Shown: positions 1 through 7,896 of the stretch, one piece after another | Layout of the letters: every line of letters begins with the position of its first letter | Numbering within the stretch: position 1 is the first letter of the stretch | The notes under the pieces: generated by a model | The model's database searches: none | Seen by the model: the letters and a program-made list of their open reading frames with translations, nothing else | What the model was told of the DNA's origin: nothing | DNA from: a virus | IMG/VR virus record: IMGVR_UViG_3300039191_000258 | Location: 1-22,638 of that record | DNA: 22,638 bases | Reading direction: 5' to 3' (one strand) | Made by a program: the position numbers and the translations under genes

Positions 1-495
1 ATAGTTAATCCAGGAGAATTTTTAAGAGATGGTGTGCCGTTTATAGACACTTCTACAAGAATTTCTGTAGTAGGTGGATATAGAGCTAACGTATTCTATT
101 CTTTAATGGAAGGTAGTGGAGATAGATTTAGTGTTAAAGTTCTTTCAAGAGCAGAAGATCTTTCTAACTTAGGAGGACACCTTTATGCTTTAGAGGATAG
201 AGATCACAACTATTTTACAGGAGTTCAGAGACATAGACATGCTGATGGCCACCAAAATGAGTTTGTAAAAGCTTTACTTGGAGAAGAGTCAGTTCTTATA
301 GCAGATGCACAATATGTAACATACAAATTGAAAGTATCTCCTGAATCTAGTTCTCAGAGTATGGGTCAAAGAATCCAAGAACACCTTGTTTATATGGTTT
401 CTGCTGAAGTCGGTAAACATAAAGATGCAGAGGAACTACTTAATAGCCTTGTCGCTACAGTAGGACTACCTACAGTAAAAGCTTACGGGGCATAA
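1..495 (+). CDS. Phage structural protein, C-terminal part (possibly major capsid protein)
   Basis: The reading frame is open at the left edge, so this is the last 164 residues of a longer protein; a GTG at 34 is an internal codon rather than a convincing start. The sequence is mixed alpha/beta and soluble, with no signal peptide or membrane segment, and ends ...VKAYGA. I do not recognise a diagnostic motif. It is followed at once by a strong hairpin and then by lysis and fibre genes, which fits the end of a highly expressed head gene block. In crAss-like phages the major capsid gene lies upstream of the tail genes, so a capsid or head protein is plausible, but that rests on position only. 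Confidence 0.5.
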   Translation: MVNPGEFLRDGVPFIDTSTRISVVGGYRANVFYSLMEGSGDRFSVKVLSRAEDLSNLGGHLYALEDRDHNYFTGVQRHRHADGHQNEFVKALLGEESVLIADAQYVTYKLKVSPESSSQSMGQRIQEHLVYMVSAEVGKHKDAEELLNSLVATVGLPTVKAYGA

Positions 496-501
496 TAACT
501 T

Positions 502-537
502 TAAATACAGGGGGATGAAATATGCCCCCTATATTTA
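502..537 (+). terminator. Strong hairpin after the upstream structural gene
   Basis: The left arm 502-514 (TAAATA, c, AGGGGG) pairs with the right arm 525-537 (CCCCCT, a, TATTTA). That is 12 pairs with a single c/a mismatch and a 10-nt loop. The arms are A/T-rich at the base and G/C-rich at the top. An AT-rich stretch follows but there is no clean T-run, so it may act as a terminator, as an mRNA 3' end stabiliser, or as both. It separates the upstream gene from the holin. Confidence 0.7.
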
Positions 538-566
538 TTAATTAATAATCACTACTATAATTAATT

Positions 567-1055
567 ATGTCTTTAAAGCTTTTCCTAGCAAAATTAACAA
601 ACTTAGACCCAGATACATGGGAATATATAACATATTTAACTTACGCTGCCTTTTCATATTTGAGCTTAGATATTGATATTGTAAAAATATTAATGTGGCT
701 TATGATTATAGACACCTTTTTTGGTGCAATAAAAGCAGTAAGAGTTGCAAAAATAAAATTCAGTTTAAAAACAATGCTTTGGGGTATTTTAACTAAAGCA
801 ACAATACTAACAATACCTATGATATTAGCACTAGTCGCATTAGGACTAGGATACGATTTTATATGGCTAATAGATATAGTAATTAAAATATTAGTTTTAC
901 ATGAGGGGATATCAATTATAACAAATATGATATCCATAAGGCAAAATAAAGATGTAGTTAATGCCGACATAGTAAGTGTAATGCTATTAAAAATAAGAGA
1001 AGTATTCACAGATTTAGTAAAAAGGCTAACAGGGGATGTCCCTAAAAACGAGTAA
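567..1055 (+). CDS. Phage holin family protein
   Basis: This is a 162-residue, very hydrophobic protein with about three to four membrane segments, near residues 20-33, 36-52, 78-96 and 98-115. It carries the holin-family pattern D49-T-F-F-G-A-I-K-A after the second hydrophobic stretch and an EGISI-type motif near residue 113, both typical of the Bacteroidota/Firmicutes phage holin family (Phage_holin_4 type). The C-terminus is charged. Holins form inner-membrane lesions that release or activate the endolysin at the end of infection. It is the first gene after the hairpin at 502-537 and is followed 2 nt later by a DUF5675 gene, a common lysis-cassette order in Bacteroidota phages. The ATG is preceded by an AT-rich leader with no Shine-Dalgarno motif. 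Confidence 0.85.
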   Translation: MSLKLFLAKLTNLDPDTWEYITYLTYAAFSYLSLDIDIVKILMWLMIIDTFFGAIKAVRVAKIKFSLKTMLWGILTKATILTIPMILALVALGLGYDFIWLIDIVIKILVLHEGISIITNMISIRQNKDVVNADIVSVMLLKIREVFTDLVKRLTGDVPKNE

Positions 1056-1057
1056 AA

Positions 1058-1468
1058 ATGAAAATACTGATTGACAGATATAGCCCAGAGAAAAATCAAA
1101 TTATAGGTAAACTATACTTGCTAGACAACAACAACTCCGTTATTGATAGTTGGGACTCTTTAGAGCTTCCTTGGTTGGACAATCAGAAGTATATAAGTTG
1201 TATTCCAAAAGGGAGTTACAAGGCCAAAAAGCACAATTCTCCAAAATTCGGGGAATGCTTATGGATTCAAGATGTACCTGGCAGAAGTGAGATATTAATA
1301 CACAAAGGGAATTATTACACAGATATTTTAGGTTGTGTTTTAATCGGTACAGGATTAGGCTATATTAATAAAGACGGTATAGTAGATGTAACTAATTCAA
1401 AGGTAGCAGTAGGAGGAATGTTATCTTATCTAAAAGAAGTAGACGGTATAATGATAGAAATTAAGTAA
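1058..1468 (+). CDS. DUF5675 family protein, candidate lysis enzyme
   Basis: This 136-residue soluble protein shows the DUF5675 signature in its middle. A PKGSYK motif (residues 50-55) is followed by KHNSPKFGECLWIQDVPGR (58-76) and then by ILIHKGNYYTDILGCVLIG (79-97). The family is common in Bacteroidota phages and prophages and has no established activity that I can name. H82 and G92-C93 recall the His...Gly-Cys active site of YkuD L,D-transpeptidases, although the spacing here is shorter. It lies between a holin and a membrane-anchored coiled-coil protein, the slot where an endolysin is expected, so a peptidoglycan-related role is inferred. It starts 2 nt after the holin stop, implying translational coupling. 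Confidence 0.8.
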   Translation: MKILIDRYSPEKNQIIGKLYLLDNNNSVIDSWDSLELPWLDNQKYISCIPKGSYKAKKHNSPKFGECLWIQDVPGRSEILIHKGNYYTDILGCVLIGTGLGYINKDGIVDVTNSKVAVGGMLSYLKEVDGIMIEIK

Positions 1469-1478
1469 ACAAAAAGCT

Positions 1479-2210
1479 TTGAGCATACTTCGTAAAAATT
1501 GGGTGACAATATTTTTATTTATACTAGCCTTACTTATAGGTTGGTATTTAGCTAATAAATTTTCAGATAACCAAATAAAAAGTTTACAAAAGGAAGTAAA
1601 AAGCATGGTGTTAAAAAATGACAGTCTTGTACTAATAGAAAAAGGTCTTTACTCAAAACTAGTAGCAGATACAGCTAAAACAAAACAGCTTAGAATAAAA
1701 GTAGAGGAGTTACAATTAGAATTAAAAAATCCAAATCTAGTTATTGAAAAAGAAGTATCGTTTGATACAATAATTACAACAGTAGAAGTGGTAGAAGAAT
1801 CGGAAGGTAGTTTTGAATTTAATGACTACTATCCAACAAAAGAAAATTACTATATAAAATATAGTGCAAAAGTAGATACTAAAAATAAAACAGGAGAAGG
1901 CGAGTTTGTATTAAAGCCTTTATCTTTCTCATTAGGAATAGAAGAACAACCTAAAGGCATGTATAGAATAAATGCCAAAGTTCCAGATTTTGCAAAAGTA
2001 TCTAAACTAGATGCAATATCAATACCCTATAAAGAGAAATATAAAAAAGACACTTTTGGTTTTATTTTTGGAGCAGGATACGGAAAATCATTTGAAACAA
2101 ATTCAGAGTTTTTACAGATGAACACAGGTATTAGAATTAATAAGACATATTTATTTATAAACGCAGGGACAAACCAAACGGTAGGTGCCTCATTAATGGT
2201 AGAATTTTAG
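1479..2210 (+). CDS. Membrane-anchored coiled-coil protein, possible i-spanin
   Basis: This is a 243-residue protein. An N-terminal basic stretch (RKNW) and one transmembrane helix (about residues 8-24) suggest an N-in/C-out anchor. A charged coiled coil follows (about 30-85), then a beta-rich exported part (about 90-243) whose end (FGFIFGAGYGKSF...) alternates Gly and aromatic residues like outer-membrane strands. The start is TTG at 1479. It is the only ATG/GTG/TTG between the upstream in-frame stop (1455) and the membrane helix, and the next ATG would delete the anchor. The layout and the position after holin and DUF5675 match an Rz-type spanin, but the C-terminal domain is larger than in classic i-spanins. 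No lipobox-bearing partner was found nearby. Function is inferred. Confidence 0.6.
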   Translation: MSILRKNWVTIFLFILALLIGWYLANKFSDNQIKSLQKEVKSMVLKNDSLVLIEKGLYSKLVADTAKTKQLRIKVEELQLELKNPNLVIEKEVSFDTIITTVEVVEESEGSFEFNDYYPTKENYYIKYSAKVDTKNKTGEGEFVLKPLSFSLGIEEQPKGMYRINAKVPDFAKVSKLDAISIPYKEKYKKDTFGFIFGAGYGKSFETNSEFLQMNTGIRINKTYLFINAGTNQTVGASLMVEF

Positions 2211-2211
2211 C

Positions 2212-2775
2212 ATGGCAGAACCAATAAAAGAAATACCTAAGATATCAAATATAGGTAAAATAAGACTAGACTTTCAAATCTTAGATTCTGGGGACCCAAG
2301 GGTTATTCTTGTATCTGATTTTTCAGAATGGTTAGTAATTGAAGGCATGCCAGCATATCTGTATATTACACCACCCAATCAAGAAGAAGCGATAGTAAGG
2401 GTGTATAACAAAAATGCAACAAATGGACTTAACAGTTTAAATTTAGGTCTGAGTTGTGGCAACGAGTTGGAGAATTTGACAGACGGAGTATGGAATATAG
2501 AAGTACGTGGAGGAAAAAATGGAGAAAGAACTGTTGAGAAGTACTATTTAAAAAAAGATGAACTACAAATAGAGCTAGATAAGGCTTGGATAAAGCTAGG
2601 AATAGAGTATGACATTTTTGATAAAGAAGTCAGAGATTATTTGCTGTATATCGTAGGTTTTTTAGAAGCAGCTTCTTCTGCAATAAGACAAGGAGATGTA
2701 CCTAAAGCTAGGGAATTTTTTAAGCTTGCTCAGAATAAAATGGAAGCATATAAGGAATGTAAAAACTGTATTTAA
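2212..2775 (+). CDS. Unrecognised phage protein, beta-rich N-terminus and helical C-terminus
   Basis: This is a 187-residue protein of unknown function. The first ~115 residues look beta-rich and sandwich-like (for example LVIEGMPAYLYITPP, then GVWNIEVRGG). The rest is helical, with ALKL-type amphipathic patterns, and ends CKNCI. It has no signal peptide and no membrane segment. It starts 1 nt after the previous stop and abuts the next ATG, so it is co-translated with both neighbours. Position at the junction of the lysis genes and the adhesin array suggests a virion-assembly or tail-associated role, but nothing in the sequence proves this. Confidence 0.75.
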   Translation: MAEPIKEIPKISNIGKIRLDFQILDSGDPRVILVSDFSEWLVIEGMPAYLYITPPNQEEAIVRVYNKNATNGLNSLNLGLSCGNELENLTDGVWNIEVRGGKNGERTVEKYYLKKDELQIELDKAWIKLGIEYDIFDKEVRDYLLYIVGFLEAASSAIRQGDVPKAREFFKLAQNKMEAYKECKNCI

Positions 2776-3117
2776 ATGCCACTAAGTAATCAAATAAAGA
2801 ATTTAGCTATAGTATCTTTAGAGGTAGAAAAAAGCCTTGTGAGTCATACAACAAAAGAGAACTTAAAGAAAAGATTTGGAATAGGTGAGGTTGTTGAAAA
2901 AGATAGATTTTTACACACTCTAATGATACATAAAATATTATCAGAACCATTGTGTGAAATTAGGAATTTTACTGAAAAAGTAATACTGGAAGGCAATGAA
3001 GATTGTAAAGAACAGTACAACAAAACTAAAATAAAAACAGTATACGTAAATAAGGAGACTTCAGATAATGTAAACGAAATTCCCAATGTTAACTGTGTAT
3101 CAAAAATAGAATGGTAA
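2776..3117 (+). CDS. Small unrecognised phage protein
   Basis: This 113-residue soluble protein starts directly after the TAA of the preceding gene with no gap. The first ~75 residues are predicted helical and charged (KNLAIVSLEVEKSL..., then FLHTLMIHKILSEPL). The C-terminus holds a short beta-like segment and three cysteines (C75, C84 region and C108, approximate). There is no recognised domain. The zero-gap junction with the 187-residue gene upstream and the 1-nt gap to the fibre gene downstream suggest the pair acts with the adhesins, for instance as an assembly or chaperone factor. That is inference from context only. Confidence 0.7.
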   Translation: MPLSNQIKNLAIVSLEVEKSLVSHTTKENLKKRFGIGEVVEKDRFLHTLMIHKILSEPLCEIRNFTEKVILEGNEDCKEQYNKTKIKTVYVNKETSDNVNEIPNVNCVSKIEW

Positions 3118-3118
3118 A

Positions 3119-4072
3119 ATGAATGAACTAAAAAAGTTTTTTGTTTTAGGATTACCGCAAAAAGAAGATAGGTGCCCTAACGCTCTTTACATAGTTAAAA
3201 CGGATGTAGATAAGGTAGAAATATTCTTTACTGATAGACTTAAAAATGCTCTAAAACCTGATTTTAAAGTAAATCAAGAAGGAGAGCCAGGAGAAGTGGA
3301 AGTAGATCTAACTTCAACTATGGGAACCATAGAGGTCATAAACGTAGGTGGTAATACAAACATAGAGGTTGCTCAGTATATCCTAAATGCATTAACTAAT
3401 GAAGTAGAGTATGCAGAACCTTCTGCAAGTCTATCTTTAGGAGAGACTTTAGTAGAAGCAGGAACCACTGTAAAAAGAATAGTAACATCTACTTTTATTC
3501 AAAATGATGCTGGTCTTGTAAATAGACAAAGGATAAGAAGGGGTAAAATAATCATACTAGATAGTTTTTCTACAGACTTAGTAAAAACAGTAGATGATGC
3601 TGTAACAGTTAATAGGGGAAGTATAGATTATATTTCTCTTATAGATTATAATAAAGGACCCATAAAAGAAAATAATTTGGGACAGCCTGATGCTACCAAT
3701 AGAATACCTAAAGGAAGCATTGAAAGAACAGTTTCTATAAATGGGAGACTTAAAATGTTTTACAAAACAGCTAGTAGTTTTTCACAAGATGGCGAAGAGC
3801 TAAGACAAACAGCAACAGGTAGTGTTTTTGATAATTCAAATTCTTTTTCATTTATTGTTAGTGGAACACATACTAGTATAGCTTTACCTATAGATAAGGA
3901 CGTATCTAACATAGAAATTAAAACATCAAATGATGAAGATATTACCCTAAATTTTACAAATACAGAAAGTAGTATAAACATACCAGATGCAGGTTTTAAC
4001 TTACAACCTTATAGGATTTATAACTACTCTTCTGGAGTGCCTTTAAATGCAAAAATAACAATCACTTTATAA
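3119..4072 (+). CDS. Putative tail fibre/adhesin
   Basis: This is a 317-residue protein. Residues 1-95 form a small alpha/beta N-terminal domain (MNELKKFFVLGLP..., then ALYIVKTDVDKVEIFF) unlike the docking domains of the next genes. Residues ~98-317 form a beta-rich module that resembles the C-terminal half of the next gene. Shared landmarks are a PSxSL start, an NDAGLVNRQRIRRG-like stretch, an NxTNNF/ITLNF stretch followed by a DAG, and a Y..Y......P.......I.L ending. This style of beta module recurs in tail proteins of Bacteroidota phages. It is probably a receptor-binding or fibre-tip protein, with the N-terminus mediating attachment to the particle. Assignment rests on the shared module and the neighbours. 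Confidence 0.6.
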   Translation: MNELKKFFVLGLPQKEDRCPNALYIVKTDVDKVEIFFTDRLKNALKPDFKVNQEGEPGEVEVDLTSTMGTIEVINVGGNTNIEVAQYILNALTNEVEYAEPSASLSLGETLVEAGTTVKRIVTSTFIQNDAGLVNRQRIRRGKIIILDSFSTDLVKTVDDAVTVNRGSIDYISLIDYNKGPIKENNLGQPDATNRIPKGSIERTVSINGRLKMFYKTASSFSQDGEELRQTATGSVFDNSNSFSFIVSGTHTSIALPIDKDVSNIEIKTSNDEDITLNFTNTESSINIPDAGFNLQPYRIYNYSSGVPLNAKITITL

Positions 4073-4079
4073 AAAAACA

Positions 4080-5228
4080 ATGAACACATTTAATTTATTA
4101 AACTTAATAAAGATAGTTAATCCACATGCTAATGTTGATTTCTATTATGGACCCTACGATTCAATACTAGAAGCTAGAGTTGCAGTAGACGAAGCAATTA
4201 GAGCGAAAGGAAAAACAGTAGGTATTTTACAAGGTACAAAAGTAGTAGAGTATTGGTGGAGAGACGGTATAACGGATACAGACCTTATAGAAAAGTCTAG
4301 TGAAATAGATTTATCGGAATATGTAACACAGGAACAGTTACAGAATCTGATAAAAGATTATTATACAAGAACACAAATTGATGACCTTCTTTTAGGAGTA
4401 TCAGCTCTTGTAGGTTTAGAAGAAGAAATAACCGCTACTATAGTTGCAGGTAATATAAGCATAGGGGATGTATTAGAAGAAGGTCTTTCTTTTACAGATT
4501 TCGTAAAAAAGTTAGTAGAGACAACTTACAATCCAACTTTTATAGCACCATCTTTAGCACTTACAAATGACCAAGCAGGGACAAAAGAAATAGGACAATC
4601 ACTTACAGTCGAACTAGAAGCTAACTTTAATAGAGGTCAGATAAAAGGGGTTTTATTTGATGGTCTTTGGAGATTTAATGGGATTCAAGGTTTTAGAGCT
4701 GGGGAAGCATCTCAGTACAGAATAAATGGATCAATAGAAGCAACAAACTCTGTTAGTCTTGCACATACTGTTTTACAAGGCGTAAACACTTTTACTGCCC
4801 AAGTAGATCACTTAATAGGACCACAACCAACCGACAGTGAGGGAAACAACTTTAGCTCTCCTTTAGCTGCTGGAACTTTAATAAGAAATAACACACAGAT
4901 GGTAGGACAGTATAAAATATTTTTAGGAAATGTAGTTAATTTTCCAACAAACTCTTCTCAAGTTAGGGCCCTACCTTTAGACTTTTTCCAAAGTAACTCT
5001 ACAAATACCATAGATGCCTTTTTAAGTTCCACTAAGTTTGTAATAGCAGTACCGCCAGGACAAACCCTACAAAGTGCTATCACAGGAAACAACGAAAACA
5101 TAACTAATAATTTTGTATTAGAAAACTTAACAGTTCAAGATGCGGGTGGAAGTAATGTTTCTTATACTTTGTACAAATTAACAAATGCTTTAGCACCAAA
5201 TGTAGATGTAGTAATAGTTTTATCATAA
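4080..5228 (+). CDS. Tail fibre protein with docking domain, pair A member 1
   Basis: This is a 382-residue protein. Residues 1-~70 are a Bacteroidota-phage fibre docking domain with landmarks FNLLN, KIVNPHANVDFYYGPY, GKTVGI and EYWW, nearly the same as in the next gene. A linker with an YYTRTQIDDLL motif (residues 94-104) follows; Y-T-x-x-x-ID/VD-x-L repeats are common in fibre stalks. Residues ~150-382 are the beta module shared with the preceding gene. The 7-nt gap upstream is A-rich and lacks a Shine-Dalgarno motif. The likely role is a tail appendage that binds a surface polysaccharide or protein, with specificity in the C-terminal module. The docking-domain match is from memory of the family pattern. 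Confidence 0.75.
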   Translation: MNTFNLLNLIKIVNPHANVDFYYGPYDSILEARVAVDEAIRAKGKTVGILQGTKVVEYWWRDGITDTDLIEKSSEIDLSEYVTQEQLQNLIKDYYTRTQIDDLLLGVSALVGLEEEITATIVAGNISIGDVLEEGLSFTDFVKKLVETTYNPTFIAPSLALTNDQAGTKEIGQSLTVELEANFNRGQIKGVLFDGLWRFNGIQGFRAGEASQYRINGSIEATNSVSLAHTVLQGVNTFTAQVDHLIGPQPTDSEGNNFSSPLAAGTLIRNNTQMVGQYKIFLGNVVNFPTNSSQVRALPLDFFQSNSTNTIDAFLSSTKFVIAVPPGQTLQSAITGNNENITNNFVLENLTVQDAGGSNVSYTLYKLTNALAPNVDVVIVLS

Positions 5229-5232
5229 AAAT

Positions 5233-7221
5233 ATGGCTAGCTTTAATCTTTTAAACAAAGTAAAAATAGTTAATCCTCATGCAAGTGTAGATTTTTACTA
5301 TGGACCTTACACCTCATTATCTCAAGCTAAAGCTCAGGTACCTGCGGAAATAAGAGAAAAAGGAAAAACAGTAGGGATTATTTCAATAGATAATGGAGAA
5401 TCAAAAATAGAAGAGTACTGGTGGCAAACTGATACAAATGATGAAGACCTAGTTTTAAAAGGGGGAAGCTCTGACATAAAGCCCTTTTTAAGGCTAATAG
5501 AAGCAATTGTAAGTGTAGACCAAAGTAATGCTGTAGAAGATGTTAGAGAGATTGTAAGACAAGCTGTAAATACTTTAAACACACCTTTAGTTATATTAAA
5601 AGGTAGTTTTCCAATTTTACAGACAATATATGAAAATGAAGTATATAGGCTAGTTCTTAATACTGATTCTGGTAATTATGGTTCAGGTTTATCACTAATT
5701 CAAAATAAGGAGCAAGTTATAGTAATATCTAAGTCTCCTTTAAATTCAGGCACAATAGGGGACTCTGTAAGAGAGACTGTAGAGCTAGGCAATATAGGAA
5801 CTCAAACAATAGAAAGTGTAGTCAACCAAGGCACCTATGAAATAAGAGATTTATCTGAGGGATATACTGCTTTTAGGGCTGTACAGAACAACAGGCAAAA
5901 GTTATGGCTGTATATAGGAAATTCAGGAACAATAGGAGTAGGAGGTCAAATAGTAGAGCCAGAAGATTTTAATGATATAAGCACAACCAGAACCGTCATA
6001 CCTAGTTTGCAAGACGTTTTAAATGTGGGGCCACTAACCTCAGCGTTTTTTCCATCTAATGTAGAAATTACAGATGACGGGGAAAAAGTATCTTTTAAAA
6101 AAAGCAATTCTTTAATATCTATATCTGAAGATAGGGTAGAGTTAAATTCAGACCAACTAATAATTAAAAACAGCTTACCTGAAAATGCAGGACAAATATT
6201 AAAAGTAAACTCTAATGGCTACTTTGAATTAGCTGTACCAGCAGACACTATATATGATGATAGCGATGTATTAAAAGATAGCGATACAGTAAGTGAGGTA
6301 ACTGAGAATAATAAACTAATAACAGAACAAGACTATGGAGGGCTAGTCTACATAGATCAATGGAACCCCTCTACAAATACACCTGAACTTACAGACGCAA
6401 ATATATCTAAGGCTAGAAATGCTTATATATGCACTACTACAGGCACTCTTTTTGGAATAGATTGGGAGAAAGGCGATTACTTAGTATACGATGTAACTGG
6501 AGACATATTTAGGGAGCCCAACCCTCTTTTAGGTGTAGTGTCTACAGTAGGATTTAGTAATGATTATGAAGACTTAGATAATAAACCTACTATTACAACC
6601 TACGCAGAAATACCTGAAGCAGAGATAACAACAGGCACTGCCAGCACATTACGAACAATTACAGCTAGGCGATTAAAGTTTGCCACCGATGCTATAAAAG
6701 CGTTTGTCACCAATGGTTTTATAGCATTAACTGGCAACCAAACTATTGAAGGTATAAAAACATTTTCAAGTTCCCCAATTATACCTGCACCTACTACTGA
6801 TTTACAAGCAGCTACTAAAAAATATGTAGATGATAATTCTAGCGGCAGTGCAGGTGAGGTAAACTTTGTTTCAAATGTAGCTACAGATACTATTTTAGGT
6901 AGAATTTCTGCTGGTTCAGGAAATTCTGAAGAACTTACTCCAAGTCAACTTCGTACATTAATAAATGTAGAAGATGGCTCAGATAAAACAGATTCAGCAA
7001 ATGTAAAAGCAGCAGGTGCTTTAATGGATAGTGAGGTAACAAACCTAGCACAAGTAAAAGCCTTTGATTCTAGTGATTACGAACCAACTAAAGAAATAGA
7101 TGACAATTACGTTACAGATGATGAAAAAGTTGTTATTGGAAACACAAGTGGAACAAATACAGGAGATCAAGATATAAATATAGGAGATCAAGTAATAATA
7201 TTTGAAAATAATTTAATTTAA
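5233..7221 (+). CDS. Long tail fibre protein with docking domain, pair A member 2
   Basis: This is a 662-residue protein. Residues 1-~75 duplicate the docking domain of the previous gene (FNLLN, NPHASVDFYYGPY, GKTVGI, EYWW). The middle holds beta-rich shaft segments, including a G..FG..W..GDYLVYD module (about 400-430). After these comes a fibre-type repeat (about 460-530) with ITTGTASTLRTITARRL, an ALTGNQTIEGIKTF motif and a TKKYVDD motif, all common in phage side-tail fibres. Residues ~594-647 carry a repeat shared with the gene at 7897 (GALMDSEVTNLAQVKAF, then TSGTNTGDQD). It ends IFENNLI, close to the end of the next gene (IFETAL). The role is a receptor-binding fibre; no enzymatic motif is visible. 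Confidence 0.8.
   Translation: MASFNLLNKVKIVNPHASVDFYYGPYTSLSQAKAQVPAEIREKGKTVGIISIDNGESKIEEYWWQTDTNDEDLVLKGGSSDIKPFLRLIEAIVSVDQSNAVEDVREIVRQAVNTLNTPLVILKGSFPILQTIYENEVYRLVLNTDSGNYGSGLSLIQNKEQVIVISKSPLNSGTIGDSVRETVELGNIGTQTIESVVNQGTYEIRDLSEGYTAFRAVQNNRQKLWLYIGNSGTIGVGGQIVEPEDFNDISTTRTVIPSLQDVLNVGPLTSAFFPSNVEITDDGEKVSFKKSNSLISISEDRVELNSDQLIIKNSLPENAGQILKVNSNGYFELAVPADTIYDDSDVLKDSDTVSEVTENNKLITEQDYGGLVYIDQWNPSTNTPELTDANISKARNAYICTTTGTLFGIDWEKGDYLVYDVTGDIFREPNPLLGVVSTVGFSNDYEDLDNKPTITTYAEIPEAEITTGTASTLRTITARRLKFATDAIKAFVTNGFIALTGNQTIEGIKTFSSSPIIPAPTTDLQAATKKYVDDNSSGSAGEVNFVSNVATDTILGRISAGSGNSEELTPSQLRTLINVEDGSDKTDSANVKAAGALMDSEVTNLAQVKAFDSSDYEPTKEIDDNYVTDDEKVVIGNTSGTNTGDQDINIGDQVIIFENNLI
7012..7173 (+). 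repeat. Direct repeat copy 1 (shared by two fibre genes)
   Basis: This segment is about 155 bp and matches 8143-8300 imperfectly at DNA level. The best block is a 35-nt stretch with one mismatch, containing an identical 20-mer at 7048-7067 (matching 8179-8198). It encodes GALMDSEVTNLAQVKAF...SGTNTGD in the same codon phase in both genes. The final TSGTNTGDQD part also occurs a third time at 8038-8070. Confidence 0.85.
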
Positions 7222-7240
7222 CCTTTAAAAACAAAAGAGA

Positions 7241-7885
7241 ATGAGTTTACAAGCAAGAATAACAAGCGTAGTATCAAGAATTGCTACAGAATTTAAAACA
7301 GTTAAGTCGTTAATCTCTGGTAACAATACTGGAAATTTATCATCACTTGCAACAACTAATAAAGACAGTTTATTAGAAGCTTTAAATGAAGTAAAAGGAA
7401 TTGCAGATGGCAATCAAAGTAATTTAGGATTTACTCCTGAAAACGAAGCTAATAAAGGAAATGCAAATGGTTACGCTTCTCTTGACGGTGGAGGTAAAGT
7501 ACCAGCAGCTCAATTGCCAGCATTTGTAGATGATGTTCTACAGTTTGCTGATTTAAGTTCATTCCCTAGTTCAGGTGAAAATGGAATACTTTATGTTGCT
7601 GAAGACACAAATATAGTGTATAGATGGACAGGTAGTAATTATGTATCAACAAACGGTGCTTTAGCATTAGGTGAGACTTCTTCTACAGCATATAGAGGAG
7701 ATAGAGGTAAGATAGCTTACGATCACTCTCAAGTTTCTGGAGCTAACCCTCACGCAACAACTTTTTCACAATTAAATTCTAAACCTACTACAATTAGTGG
7801 ATTTGGAATAACAGACGCTTTTACAAAAACAGAAATAGGAGATGTTACAACAGATTTTGTGACCATATTTGAAACAGCATTATAA
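7241..7885 (+). CDS. Short tail fibre protein, pair B member 1
   Basis: This is a 214-residue protein. Residues 1-~25 (MSLQARITSVVSRIATEFKT) match the start of the next gene (MSLKSKIKDVVERIATEF), so the two probably share an attachment helix. The body holds classic fibre motifs. GYASLDGGGKVPAAQLP (residues 78-93) is followed by a small beta module with YVAEDTNIVYRWTG (118-131), then STAYRGDRGKIAYDHSQVSG and ANPHAT...QLNSKPT (169-183), then GFGITDAFTK (187-196). It ends DFVTIFETAL. Such repeats form trimeric beta stalks in phage tail fibres. The 19-nt upstream gap is A-rich. It could be a complete short fibre or an adaptor linking longer ones. Confidence 0.8.
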   Translation: MSLQARITSVVSRIATEFKTVKSLISGNNTGNLSSLATTNKDSLLEALNEVKGIADGNQSNLGFTPENEANKGNANGYASLDGGGKVPAAQLPAFVDDVLQFADLSSFPSSGENGILYVAEDTNIVYRWTGSNYVSTNGALALGETSSTAYRGDRGKIAYDHSQVSGANPHATTFSQLNSKPTTISGFGITDAFTKTEIGDVTTDFVTIFETAL

Positions 7886-7896
7886 TATAATAAATT

